In this document: piece by piece, positions 30,301 to 39,066 of the stretch
Layout: the number at the start of each line of letters is the position of its first letter
Numbering within the stretch: position 1 is the stretch's first letter
NCBI GenBank assembly: GCA_006503475.1
Contig: RSEH01000119.1
Coordinates: 1-64,000 of the forward strand
DNA: 64,000 bases
From: Stentor roeselii
Lineage: Eukaryota; Ciliophora; Heterotrichea; Heterotrichida; Stentoridae
Reading direction: 5' to 3'
The notes under the pieces: generated by a model
Databases searched by the model: none
What the model saw: the letters and a program-made list of their open reading frames with translations, nothing else
Told to the model about the DNA's origin: nothing
Made by a program: the position numbers and the translations under genes

Positions 30301-30446
30301 TGCAGATTATTGTTTCGAGTATGAACAGGCCGCAGGTGGAAAAATTGACAAATATTCTCAAGTCTAAAAGAGTGCAAATCGGAGACAATTCAAATCAAAC
30401 AGATGTAAGACGAGTAGTGATGCCCAAGTATCATATGAATAAGTAG
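27348..30446 (+). CDS. importin-beta superfamily nuclear transport receptor, IPO7/8-like, 1032 aa
   Basis: An all-helical HEAT-repeat protein of the usual importin length. The N-terminal region (RKLAEQELALLSQ, then NQLKNSAAIAVKKMIKEK) fits the importin-beta N-terminal Ran-binding domain. An acidic central stretch (EFDDDIILFEVSVM) and the following region resemble importin-7/8 (yeast Sxm1/Nmd5). These receptors carry ribosomal proteins, histones and signalling proteins into the nucleus, with cargo release by RanGTP. The exact cargo class cannot be read. The frame is uninterrupted. Confidence 0.8.
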   Translation: MNQGLAKLAECLTATLNNNNESRKLAEQELALLSQNTVEFFSNLIQLIVANHPDISNQLKNSAAIAVKKMIKEKTETSMKTEERVYFVTHIFSALISNGLDSTLRGSLGYSLVPLFSGQNDVLSAFLPILNQAMAGDAPSIFGSIRAIKSIYGGFTYNSVLFRFFMRILPGLLKIYRNSLSVFHKSLEEQNNQLALECVEILNDWSSTLNTIFEYFDITCKENLSEIKDMAEIAEAFKEILMIVYKDSGVSQASLVNVSPNQISIKLNKTKGELLQAINVIIQYMMDNKKKLAEKENRDLVLTPAGLDMPESPFLNMISDLLHPITSSLQAIVNTLDINLLLEYEYISELFIELLLILQKSCTDNRFTHFYVQNYQQIIVNICLPLLKCTQSDLETFEETPEEFVSLSADVCERQEAETVKTTSAGLLESICQKVDGSLKFLITFVQVLISSVVSQSAESSEYLLTFQGCDFLKSSDELKVETGLLSLCIVSFLVSRRVDLISQVEKLLTDFLNSLYPQGTALIKNRVCMLVHYYCEFIFKDEEESFKSLLLLVIRSCDPSVVQSQSVNFQASETLSHILQEEDLVSRIYQYVPDLMASLIDLIDSQNSKPFFEALQEIITNNTNLIIPYLNRLVPSLVKKVVKEAEKKTKKSRTSIVIVKCWNIIRHLVEYKHLTVEQVLELEQMFLPLFKYIENPNEIEFDDDIILFEVSVMRKCNRVTQIGWDIFTQLHKVQEKYDNTFVQLFQILNCYVFYGKDVLVSNLNLLKTICEMCGKCLFAIYKNKINEATNAEGALIFHQILFTFTNSLDELIPSIIAFAVLKLGTIIKQDFFKARILGMILACFSYSYELTCKVLAGSQLENGDSYLKFVLSEITANTHIFRHPYDKKVAVKGLCSFFMNAQPADKIVSFQLIIEILSNSWKEGLQLVNGMKDDEMSLRENFKDFNSEELEANLALTTFLHPLSDFDDYEFFRSLVKSFAANDLQIIVSSMNRPQVEKLTNILKSKRVQIGDNSNQTDVRRVVMPKYHMNK

Positions 30447-30461
30447 CTAGTTAGAATGGTA

Positions 30462-30962
30462 TTAAGAAGCTTTATTAATTTGTTTTTTTGAATTCGGACT
30501 CAGCCATTTGCTTGTTTTTTCGAAAATTTGACTGCGGATTATATGCTTGTTTAAAGTCGCCCGTTTCGTGAGATGCTTTTTGACTGGCTTTTGGACTTCT
30601 TCAAACTGGTGACAGTCCAAGCTGCTCTCATCGATTTGAATTGAACTTCCTTTAGGGCTTGGCTTTAAGTGAAGGTTTTCATAGCTGTACTTTTTATGGA
30701 CTTTATTGATAACGTTTTCAAGTTTTATTGAAATTTTCTCGAATTTTGAAATGAAAGGGTCTGAAGGGTTGGCTAGTTCAGAGATTCTTCTTTTGTTGAA
30801 TCGGATGAAATCAGAATTTTTCGAATGAGGACTGTTTATAGAGGTCAAGGTGTCGTTCGATGTCAGGTTCGGGCTGAGGAGTCTGTGACTGGAGAAGTCG
30901 CATGAGTTTAGAGGAGGCAGAAGTAAACGACTTGGCTTTTTAGGCAGTTTTCTGAGTGACAT
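30462..30962 (-). CDS. basic protein of unknown function, 166 aa
   Basis: The ATG at 30962 is used; an in-frame TTG farther upstream is not. The protein is rich in Lys, Ser, Pro and Leu, with MSLRKLPKKPSRLLLPP at the start and a basic C-terminus. A possible short helix lies at FISKFEKISIKLENVINK. No domain was recognised. The ATG follows the stop of the SFT2-like gene by 14 bp on the same strand. Confidence 0.5.
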   Translation of the reverse strand: MSLRKLPKKPSRLLLPPLNSCDFSSHRLLSPNLTSNDTLTSINSPHSKNSDFIRFNKRRISELANPSDPFISKFEKISIKLENVINKVHKKYSYENLHLKPSPKGSSIQIDESSLDCHQFEEVQKPVKKHLTKRATLNKHIIRSQIFEKTSKWLSPNSKKQINKAS

Positions 30963-30976
30963 GAATATTAATCTTA

Positions 30977-31435
30977 TTAGGATAAACAACTGCTAAAGAG
31001 CTTCTTTAAACAACCTTGAGCGAATGGTAAAAATGATAACACGTACCAAGTGTAGCTTAGTATCTCGATTATCATGAACACTAAAGTCAATGCAGCGTTT
31101 TTTAGAACTAGGGCTGATATCAAGGTCATCACTAAGGATATCAGAACTATTGATGTGGTTATTATTCGCTTTTTCCTGAACATCACACGGATTTGCTTGA
31201 AAAGACCTACTAGAAATGCTGAACCGATCAGACTTACCAGAATTGATAAGGAAAAGCATATTGCGAATGGTCCTGGGTTGCCATGAATCAATTTGCCGAA
31301 AGAAAGCCAAGCGATTATGTCCAAAACAAGAGCAATCACAATACAAATCCCAAACCCAATAAGTTTCTGCTGAAGACTAAGCGACGGAAATAATTCCTCA
31401 AGACTTTTCTTTTTGTTAAAGAACTTCTCAGGCAT
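30977..31435 (-). CDS. SFT2-family vesicle transport protein, 152 aa
   Basis: A small four-TM protein: IGFGICIVIALVLDIIAWL, PFAICFSLSILVSLIGSAFL, IITTSIVLISLVMTLISALV and AALTLVFMIIEILSYTWYVL. The start of helix 1 (SLSLQQKLIGFGIC) and the end (SYTWYVLSFLPFAQG) match the SFT2/Got1 family, which acts in Golgi and endosome-to-Golgi vesicle fusion. Length is typical. It is divergent from the carboxypeptidase gene with 56 bp between ATGs. Confidence 0.85.
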   Translation of the reverse strand: MPEKFFNKKKSLEELFPSLSLQQKLIGFGICIVIALVLDIIAWLSFGKLIHGNPGPFAICFSLSILVSLIGSAFLVGLFKQIRVMFRKKRIITTSIVLISLVMTLISALVLKNAALTLVFMIIEILSYTWYVLSFLPFAQGCLKKLFSSCLS

Positions 31436-31491
31436 TTTTATATTTCCACAAGCAAAGTACTCAGGAAGATTCTTGAAATAATTAATTCATA
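31436..31491. promoter_or_regulatory. 56-bp divergent promoter interval
   Basis: All DNA between the divergent start codons of the SFT2-like and carboxypeptidase genes. AT-rich, no defined motif. Confidence 0.35.
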
Positions 31492-33777
31492 ATGAATGGG
31501 TTCCAATGGAATAAAATACCAGACCCAAACCCGTTGATTCAAAAGGGAAAGTACAAAGAAGTCGCGAAACCTAGCTGGCAACTGAAGCCAGTTCACGCGG
31601 AAGTGCAGCACATGCCTTACAATTTCAAACTTCAATTCGAAAACCCTGAAATTATCAGTGACGGGACGTTGATATACCAGTCGATTCAAGCGAGCAACTT
31701 ACTTGAACTTCAACAGTACCTCAAGTTTTTACTTGGACTTGGGCCTCTTCCTGATTTCATTAATGGAGAGAGTAACTTGAAGACCGTCAAGTTTAACTCT
31801 TACGTCGAAAGTGGCAACCTGAATAAAGTTTTCGAATTGTACAGCAACGAGTATAACCTTTTCTTAACTGCTGACACAAACACAAAAGGACAGACAAGGT
31901 GGTTCCGTTATTCAGTTGCTGGGATAAAAAAAGGATTAACTGTTAGGTTCAATATTTGCAACTTTCACAAACCAGTTCAGTTATTTCGCAAAGGACTTCG
32001 CCCGGTTTATTATTCAGAAGCTGAAAGAACTGAAAATGGCTGCGAATGGCGACCTGTGCAAGGCGAGATTGAATTTTACAGAAACTCGAATTTAAGTGAT
32101 CCAGTTCGTAAGATCTTCATGTACACCCTGTCCTTTTCTCATACTTTTTCCTATTCTAACGACACAGTCCACTTCGCCTTCGCCCCGCCTTATCCTTACA
32201 CGAGACTTCTTCAATTTTTAACCTCACTCGAAGACATCTACGATTCAAGTAAAGTAACTTTAAAGAAAGATGAACTTTGCAAGTCAGTAGGAGGACTATC
32301 AGTACCAAAGTTATTAATCACAGCAGGAAGAGTTCAAGGTTCTGAGTTCTCTAAAAGAAAAGCGATTTTTATAACAGGACGTGTCCATCCAAGTGAAACA
32401 ACAGGCTCCTGGGTGATGGAAGGAATTTTAAGATATCTTGTTAGTCCTGAAGCTTCAAACCTTCTCAGTTCTTACGTGTTTCATGTGATCCCCATGCTTA
32501 ACCCTGACGGCGTCATTTGTGGAAACTCTCGATGTGGACTGATGGGTGTTGACCTTAACCGACGATGGGACCACCCCAGTCCCATCGGGCAGCCCACGAT
32601 TCACGCATGCAAAGAACTCATTAGAACTGTGAGTCGAAGAAGAGAAGTCCTGATGTTTTGTGACTTGCACAGCCACAGCAAGAAGCTTAACTCGTTTATT
32701 TATGGATGCAACACTGCCGCCAATGGCGGCTTCACTAGCTGGACTAAAGTCAGACTCTTGCCTAGGGTCATCGCTCGGAGAAGCACCTTGTTCAGCTACC
32801 CTGATTGTCGCTTTATGGTCAAACCTGATAAACAAGGCACTGGAAGAGTTGTGGCTTGGAAAGAGTTTAGTATTACAAATAGCTTCACCCTCGAAACTTC
32901 GTTTCTCGGTTATAAAATTGGGGAGATCTTTGTAAGTTTTAAGTAGAAAGAATTTTCAGAAGAGGACTTTCATTGCATTGGAAAAGAAGTTATTAAGTCA
33001 GTTGCTGAATATAACTTTTTACTTAAAAGTATTTCGTTTGAATTGAAGATTAATGGAGGGTGGTTAAAACCTATCAGACTTAAACAGTTAACAGGAGTAT
33101 TGGCTCAGGATAAAGTGGAAAAATGGTATGAAGAAAGCAAGAAAAAACATAGAAACTTTATTGTTAGGTCGAAAATTAAAAAAAATGATAAAATTGCTGA
33201 GGATTGGAGAGAATTTTTCACTGAAGATGAACTTAAAGCGGCTTATAAGAGAATTTCTTTAGGGGAAGATGAAGTCGAAATCAGCTCTGGCTCGGATTCT
33301 GACCCGTCTTTTGATAATTTAGAAGAAATTCGCATTCCTGAGATGAGAGAGTTTAAAGAAATCAAGGAGATTAAAGAGGCTAAGCCGAAGCCATTGATTA
33401 AAACTGATGAATATCTTGCGAAACTCACTGAAAATATTTCAAGAAGTGAGATCAAAACGTCTTACTATGCAAAAAGATCCTTTGAAACTAAGAAAAAAGT
33501 TAGAAAAAGTGAGCAAAGTTTATATCCACACACAAGTAGAAAAAATTTGAACACCCTGGAAAATACGATTAGACCTCAAAGTTCTTCCAAACTTATTTCT
33601 TACAAAGAAACACGATCGGGAAGAACCACTCCAGGACTCAGTCCAATGATTTTTAAGACTTTTCGGAAGAACTTCGGATTTTACCAACAACTGCTCAGTA
33701 CTAAGTCCAAAATGCCCAACGGCAGTTTGGAGATTATGTGCACGAAGTTGGCGACGAAGAAGTCCAAAACGAAATAA
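31492..33777 (+). CDS. cytosolic carboxypeptidase (M14, CCP/AGBL type), 756 aa, one 15-nt intron
   Basis: Exons 31492-32931 and 32947-33777. A 15-nt intron removes an in-frame TAG and joins the frame without change. The M14 zinc site is complete: HPSE (His299, Glu302) and HSHS after DL (His393). NPDGV, DLNRRW and the catalytic Glu468 in FTLETSF are present. A CCP N-domain precedes it (FLTADTNTKGQTRWFRYSV). CCPs remove glutamates from tubulin side chains and C-termini and so tune axonemal and cortical microtubules. The tail after residue 560 is charged, low in complexity and probably disordered. A second CCP gene lies at 59423-61771. Confidence 0.92.
32932..32946 (+). other. 15-nt spliceosomal intron
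   Basis: GTAAGTTTTAAGTAG, phase 0, with A at position 10. If retained it adds an in-frame TAG formed by the acceptor end. Splicing joins residue 480 to KEFSEEDFHC with no frame change, and the catalytic domain continues. Confidence 0.9.
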
Positions 33778-33811
33778 TGTAAATGACTATATTAATAATC
33801 CATTAAGCCTA

Positions 33812-34525
33812 TTAAGAAAAGTCCTGGCTAAAATTGACCTCTTCTTCCTCCCCAACACTTTCATTATTTTTCGCATTTCTAATCTGATCAATTTCCTTTC
33901 CAAAAAATTCACTTAAAAAAGTTCCTAAAACCGCTCCTAGAGTAGGTCCAAACAAATAAATCCAAGTATCTCCCATATGTTTTCCTGTTCTAATATAACT
34001 GACTAAATTGATACCAAATGCCACAGCAGGGTTGAAACATCCTCCAGAAACTTTTCCAATAGCCCAGTCCCCAGCTGTTACTGTCATAGCGACAACCCCT
34101 CCACAAATCACTTTATTTTCAGTAAGTCTTCCCATCATGTGAGTGTTGCAAGCGATCATCGATGTGTAAAGCACTTCAGCGTAAAATGTTTCAGCTTCCA
34201 GGAAGCCTTCCATGATAGAAAAATGAACTGTGTGCTCAACGATGCCCCATGCGACAAACGCTCCGATTATTGCGAAGATGAACTGAATGACTGCATAAAG
34301 AACGTACTCGGTTACTAGCTTGTCTGTTAACTTCTTGTCTAAGTAAAACTTTAGGAGAAAGGAACAGACCATTGCTGGGTTAAACACAGCATTTGAAGTG
34401 AATCCTTGAAGAACCATCAGGCACCAAAGAGTCCCTCCTACTGCGAATGGTTCACCGTTGCTGATACCCACTGTTACTAATAATAAAAAGACGCAAACTG
34501 CTTCAGCAAAGCATCTTCTCCACAT
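33812..34525 (-). CDS. aquaporin (MIP family), 237 aa
   Basis: Six TM helices with two NPA half-helices: FNPAMV after helix 2 and GGCFNPAVAFG after helix 5. The order and spacing fit an aquaporin. The first motif sits in SNAVFNPAM rather than the usual SGAHLNPAV, but the NPA core is intact. The residue before the second NPA region is Cys, a position where the mercury-sensitive cysteine occurs in AQP1. Transport of water, and perhaps glycerol, is expected; selectivity cannot be settled by eye. The acidic C-terminal tail is cytosolic. It is convergent with the carboxypeptidase gene (34 bp) and divergent from nicalin (36 bp). Confidence 0.9.
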   Translation of the reverse strand: MWRRCFAEAVCVFLLLVTVGISNGEPFAVGGTLWCLMVLQGFTSNAVFNPAMVCSFLLKFYLDKKLTDKLVTEYVLYAVIQFIFAIIGAFVAWGIVEHTVHFSIMEGFLEAETFYAEVLYTSMIACNTHMMGRLTENKVICGGVVAMTVTAGDWAIGKVSGGCFNPAVAFGINLVSYIRTGKHMGDTWIYLFGPTLGAVLGTFLSEFFGKEIDQIRNAKNNESVGEEEEVNFSQDFS

Positions 34526-34561
34526 GAAAATATAAGATTATTGACTCCATTGATTAAATAA
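34526..34561. promoter_or_regulatory. 36-bp divergent promoter interval
   Basis: All DNA between the divergent ATGs of the aquaporin and nicalin genes. No motif was recognised. Confidence 0.35.
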
Positions 34562-36058
34562 ATGAGTATCTGGGTGATATTCCTCTCTATAGTCTCTCAG
34601 GCTTTAGTCCAGGTGCCAGTCTATCGTCTGATTCAATACGATTACGAAGGAACATCTTACGGATCTCAGGTCTCTTCATTCAACTTCTTAGGCTCAACCT
34701 TCGACAACGAGGAAGAAGTGCCTCGTAAGATCGCTTTGATCCACGAGAGCTCTCTGACCCAAGAAGCTTTAGACTCGACAATAAACCTGAAGCCAAGCGC
34801 GATTCTGGTGATCCTATCCTCTCCTTCATCTCTTCCAAAGGAGATCCAGAGCTACCTTGGCAGCAGCACCTTTCACTTCCCAATTTACTTCGCCCATGAG
34901 TCCAAAGAACTAATGGAAGTTTACCAATCACTTAAAGTAACAGGCGAACAAACAATTGACTCTGACCAGCTTCAGTTTTCAGTCACTTCAGAGGAAAAGC
35001 CGGTTATTAAGAACTTGCAGCAGGAGAACTTTTACGGCTTTGTTGATGAGTTCAGTGAAAATTACCCGACTTTAGCACTTGTCACTTATTCTGATGCGTT
35101 TTCAGTCATTCCGGAAATGACGAAAGGAAGTGACTCGAATGGAAGTGGACTTGTGTTGTTGTTGGAACTTATTAGGGCTTTGAAGAAAATGGCTTCGGCT
35201 AGTCCGGCGGGGTATAATGTTTTGTTTGTTATTTCGGCAAGTGGGACTACTAATCATCAGGGACTTAGACATTGGCTTTCTGCGGAGGATCAGGAATTGC
35301 AGCAGATTCGAGGAAGTATTTCTTATGCTTTGTGCTTGGATACTTTGGGAAGTTCGAAAAGTCTTAATATGCATATGACCAGGTTTCATAAGGAAGGAGA
35401 AAATGACTTGTTTAGCTTGTACTCGGCTTTTAATTCTACTAGTGAGAAGTTGGATGTGCCTCTCAATTATATCAAGAAAAAGGTGAATATGGCTGACCCT
35501 TTCACGCCCTGGCAACATGAAAGTTTCGTGAAGAACAAAATAGCCTCAGGAACTCTAAGTCGTCTTGAGCACTCACGAAACAGCATGATCGACCACAGCC
35601 AGATCCAAGACACTTCAATAGACCTGGAAACAATCCTAAGAAACTTCAAATTTATCGGCGAAGCCCTAGCAAGACACCTCTACAACAAAAACGACACCGT
35701 AACCCCCATCTAGACTTTTTTCACCAAAGAAGAAAACGTGAACCTCACAAGATTCTCCGACCTTTTCGAAAAGCTCAAAGAATTTAACCGATTTCCCACA
35801 AAAGTGACTCCAGCCTCGAAGTTTTCATCCTTCCTCCAAAGCACATTAAAAGAAATCGGTGTGAACTTCAAACAACAGAAGTTCCCAGCGACTGAAGTCG
35901 CTCTTTATTCAAGTAAAGAAGAAAGTCTCAGTATCTATAAAGTAAAACCTGCAATGCTCGACTTTTACTTGTTCCTTGTGATCCTGGGGTACTTAGGGGC
36001 GCTTTGGGGAGGAATCAAGTTATTCAGCAGGCAAAGTCCAAAGTTGAAGAAGTATTAA
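34562..36058 (+). CDS. NCLN: nicalin, ER membrane protein, 493 aa, one 15-nt intron
   Basis: Exons 34562-35698 and 35714-36058. The protein matches nicalin from end to end: signal peptide, VYRLIQYDYEGTSYG near the start, LVTYSDAFSVIP and SDSNGSGLVLLLELIRALK in the M28-peptidase-like domain, then AYR-like YKVKPAMLDFYLF before the C-terminal TM helix. Nicalin is a catalytically inactive aminopeptidase-like protein that works with TMEM147 and NOMO at the ER translocon in multi-pass protein biogenesis. The single C-terminal helix (about 463-483) anchors it. The HECT gene starts 19 bp after the stop. Confidence 0.93.
35699..35713 (+). other. 15-nt spliceosomal intron
   Basis: GTAACCCCCATCTAG, phase 0, A at position 10. 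Its acceptor end supplies an in-frame TAG if retained. Splicing links NDT to TFFTKEENVNLTRFSD, and the nicalin C-terminus and its TM helix follow in frame. Confidence 0.9.
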
Positions 36059-36077
36059 GTTAGTGGTCTTTATAAGA

Positions 36078-37349
36078 ATGGAGATCGAATTTTCTTGCAC
36101 GATGGAAGAGTTGAAGTGTCCTAAATGTGGAAAACTTTCATTGACGGTGTATTCCAGGGATAGACATTTTAAGACTTGTAAAGAGAGTCACTCGACTTGG
36201 GTTCATATCTTTCCTTTTAGAGAGTCCAGCGGGTCAAGTGACCCTTTGACTCAACTTGGAGAGTACCTGGCAGCGAAAAAGATCAATTGGAATGAAGGGT
36301 CTACTACTTTTTGTGTTGAAAGGGCTAATCTTTTTAAGGACTCTCTGGATGTCCTTGTTGGACTACCTGCTGAGCAGTGGTTTAAAGAATTTAATGTCAA
36401 GTTTTTGGGAGAGGTTGGGGATGACGCTGGAGGAATCACTAAAGAATGGATTAACTTGATTATTAAAGAGTTTTTTGTGCAGGGATTATTTAAAAGGACT
36501 GAGACAGAGGAGGAGTTCTTTACGATTGAAACACTTCCTAATCCTTATCAAGATGAAAAATATTTCGTGTTTGGAAAATTGATTGGAAAGCTACTTCTTG
36601 ATAAGTTGAATGCTCATTGTCGGATACACTTTGTTATCTTGAAGCAGTTACTGAATAAAGAAGTTGAAAAAGAAGACTTCCGAGAGTTCAACCCAAATTT
36701 AAACGACTCTTTAAAAAGCATTGAAAATCAAGACATAAATGACCTTGGCCTCGGATTTTTCACCTTTTCGAATAAATTCGGTGAAGTTGAACTGAAACCT
36801 GGAGGTCAAGAACTAGAAATAAACAACGACAATAAATCAGAATACATCACTTTAACAATGATGTACTCCATGAAAGAAGGTATCAAAACTTCCATTGAAA
36901 GTCTGAAAAAAGGTCTTTATTCAATGATAAGTCCTTCATTTTTAAACAAAATTTCCACTCAAGACTTCTTCAAACTAATCAACGGTCCTGAAACAATAGA
37001 AATAAACGACCTTCAAATTTTTACAGACTATCTCGACGAGTTCACCTCAGGCCACGTGACAATCATCCTCTTCTGGAAGATCTTAAAAAGTTGGGAACAA
37101 AGCAAACTTCGGGCTTTTCTTAAATTCGTGACTGGCTCGCCTTGTCCTCCTCTTCAAGGATTCAGTGATTTAAGGACTTTAAGAGGGGAAAAATGCAGAT
37201 TTAACTTGAAACCTATTCAAAGACAAAGCTTTCCAAGAGGTCATACTTGTTTCAATAGGCTGGATTTACCAGTGTGCAGTGAAGAAGGAGAATTAAGGGA
37301 AAAGTTGGACTTTATCACCCAGCATGAGTTTGGATTCAATATTTCTTAA
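36078..37349 (+). CDS. small HECT-type E3 ubiquitin ligase with N-terminal C2HC finger, 423 aa
   Basis: The ATG at 36078 is preferred to an upstream GTG. Residues about 11-30 carry CPKC...HFKTC, a C2HC zinc-finger-like motif. The rest is a HECT domain: GEVGDDAGGITKEW, FGKLIGKLLLDK, FVTGSPCPPLQGF, and the catalytic loop HTCFNRLDLP with Cys391, 32 residues from the end, as usual. E3 activity is expected. HECT ligases usually have long substrate-binding N-termini; here almost nothing but the finger precedes the catalytic domain, so the finger may be the substrate or ubiquitin reader (inferred). It is convergent with the TPR/IQ gene, with 11 bp between stops. Confidence 0.9.
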   Translation: MEIEFSCTMEELKCPKCGKLSLTVYSRDRHFKTCKESHSTWVHIFPFRESSGSSDPLTQLGEYLAAKKINWNEGSTTFCVERANLFKDSLDVLVGLPAEQWFKEFNVKFLGEVGDDAGGITKEWINLIIKEFFVQGLFKRTETEEEFFTIETLPNPYQDEKYFVFGKLIGKLLLDKLNAHCRIHFVILKQLLNKEVEKEDFREFNPNLNDSLKSIENQDINDLGLGFFTFSNKFGEVELKPGGQELEINNDNKSEYITLTMMYSMKEGIKTSIESLKKGLYSMISPSFLNKISTQDFFKLINGPETIEINDLQIFTDYLDEFTSGHVTIILFWKILKSWEQSKLRAFLKFVTGSPCPPLQGFSDLRTLRGEKCRFNLKPIQRQSFPRGHTCFNRLDLPVCSEEGELREKLDFITQHEFGFNIS

Positions 37350-37360
37350 TTAAATTAACA

Positions 37361-38404
37361 TTAATAAGGGTTTTCTCGCTCTGCACGCTCTCGGAGAAGT
37401 TCGAACTCTTGAAGGGCGAAGATCGCTTTTTTTTCGGCTAGTTGACGACGGGTTAGTTTGCTGTCGTCCATTTCTTTTGCCTCTGATAGTTGAATACGTG
37501 ATAAAAAGGCTCGGAAGACTTTTTGGATTAGGAGGATGGAAGTTTTTTGATCTTTTTTCAGTTTTTTAGGTTTATGTGAGGATAAAGGCTTTTCAACGAA
37601 GGTCTCTTGGGTTCTTCGTTGGGTTTCTCCTTGCCACTTGTCCGAGTCTTTGGGTTCTCTGGGTTCTTTGGGTTCCCTAGCGAAGATGATTTTTCTTTTA
37701 ATAGGTTTATAGTCCTGGTCAAAACTCGAGCCTCTCCGATTGACTTCCTTTCTTTTAGGGTTAACAGTGCTAGGCCATGCGCGATTAATCATCTTCGGAA
37801 GTACCAAGTCGCTGCTTTTCGGTTTCTTCGTAAACCTGTATCTTTTAACCTCCAAAGGCTTGCTAAGGTTCTGAGTGACTTGATGTGTAGCTCCCAAGAA
37901 CTTAGAGCAAACATCAAATCCTCTCTTATAAGCCCTCATCGCTTCTTCTTCATTTCCATTCGCTCGTTGTGAATTTCCAATAATACTGAAGGCAGTTCCT
38001 AGATTTTCATAGTACCCGTCAATGTCTTCATCACAGTTGTTACTAAGCAAGTCAAGTCCTTTCAAAGCCAGTTTTAAAGCACTTTCGGAATCCTTTTCTT
38101 CAAGTTTAAGAAGACTTAGATTTAGAAAACAACGGGCCAGGTTGAAGTGGTCTTCTGAGGTCTTCGGTATGATTTCTACTGCTCGATGGAGAAATAGTGA
38201 AGCTTGCTTGCTTTGGCCTAAAGCTTTGTAGAGACATGCCTGGTTGTTGCAGGTGATGAGGGATAAAGAGTTTTTTTCGATTGATTCGGGGATGGTGGAT
38301 AAAGTCTTTTCTGCACGGTGCATGAAGTGATAAGCCATTTCTAGGTTGCTTTGGGAAAGGTTCTCCATTGCGAGTTTGTTGAAGGAAACTAAACTACTGA
38401 TCAT
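37361..38404 (-). CDS. TPR protein with C-terminal IQ motif, 347 aa
   Basis: The ATG at 38404 is used; the upstream TTG is not. Residues about 20-180 form TPR helices (NNQACLYKALGQSKQASLFL, FLNLSLLKLEEKDSESALKL, YENLGTAFSIIGNSQRAN). Near the C-terminus IQKVFRAFLSRIQL is an IQ motif, expected to bind calmodulin or a light chain such as centrin. The middle is basic and Pro-rich. The architecture suggests a calcium-responsive scaffold; no named orthologue was recognised. Confidence 0.75.
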   Translation of the reverse strand: MISSLVSFNKLAMENLSQSNLEMAYHFMHRAEKTLSTIPESIEKNSLSLITCNNQACLYKALGQSKQASLFLHRAVEIIPKTSEDHFNLARCFLNLSLLKLEEKDSESALKLALKGLDLLSNNCDEDIDGYYENLGTAFSIIGNSQRANGNEEEAMRAYKRGFDVCSKFLGATHQVTQNLSKPLEVKRYRFTKKPKSSDLVLPKMINRAWPSTVNPKRKEVNRRGSSFDQDYKPIKRKIIFAREPKEPREPKDSDKWQGETQRRTQETFVEKPLSSHKPKKLKKDQKTSILLIQKVFRAFLSRIQLSEAKEMDDSKLTRRQLAEKKAIFALQEFELLRERAERENPY

Positions 38405-38477
38405 CTTATAATATTTAGAGTACAACTTATCAACTTGATGAATATTTTAAATTCACTAAATTATTGATTATCAATTT

Positions 38478-39020
38478 TTATGTTGAAAATTTTTTACTCT
38501 TTTCGCTTAGTTCTAGGAAAATATCGTAAAAAGTTTTGTGCATTGAATATTCTCTGACTTTTCTTTGGAGTACCTTTTTTGGGTTTTCATTAAAAAGCTC
38601 GTCAACTATTTCAGCACTTAAGTTTTTTTTCTTTACAAGATTTTTAACGAGTTTTCCTTTTTTTTCGTTGTTTTTTAGGTTAATTAAGGTGAATCTTTGT
38701 TTATTCGGGGAGTGGTTTCCAAAAAAATCAAAAGTTTTCTCTTTGATATCAGGTAAGAAAGGTATAAACAAAGGTGACTTCAAAGGTTTTTGTCCCTGAT
38801 TGAAATCAAGAACTTTCTTTTCACTAAGTCTTGTTTTCTCAGAGTTCAGACTAAATTTCTTAAAATGTTCTTTTCGTTGTTCCCCAACTTTTTTTAAAGT
38901 TTTCCGAAGAGGATACAAAATCTTTTCATTCTGCTGATAACAAGTTTGCGAGGAAGTCGAAATTCTTCTATCGTCTTCAATCATTTGAGTATGATTTTCA
39001 ATGAAATCTTCAGTCTCCAT
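38478..39020 (-). CDS. Lys/Phe-rich protein of unknown function, 180 aa
   Basis: ATG-to-stop frame, strongly basic, with no recognisable domain. Segments such as NLKNNEKKGKLVKNLVKKKN suggest a disordered or helical polar protein. The N-terminal DFIENHTQMIEDD is acidic. AT-richness is higher than in the enzyme genes nearby, common for fast-evolving ciliate proteins. It lies between DPP3 (46 bp) and the TPR/IQ gene, all minus strand. Confidence 0.5.
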   Translation of the reverse strand: METEDFIENHTQMIEDDRRISTSSQTCYQQNEKILYPLRKTLKKVGEQRKEHFKKFSLNSEKTRLSEKKVLDFNQGQKPLKSPLFIPFLPDIKEKTFDFFGNHSPNKQRFTLINLKNNEKKGKLVKNLVKKKNLSAEIVDELFNENPKKVLQRKVREYSMHKTFYDIFLELSEKSKKFST

Positions 39021-39066
39021 ATTAAGGTTCTTAAAAGTTGCTAAAATCCAAAATTCATCGATAGTC

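Noticed and set aside
30993-31346. 117-codon frame overlapping the SFT2-like gene
   Set aside because: Same strand, other frame; the SFT2 frame has the correct membrane helices and family motifs.
32455-32835. 126-codon minus-strand frame inside the carboxypeptidase gene
   Set aside because: Antisense to the zinc-site region of a clear enzyme, no independent support.
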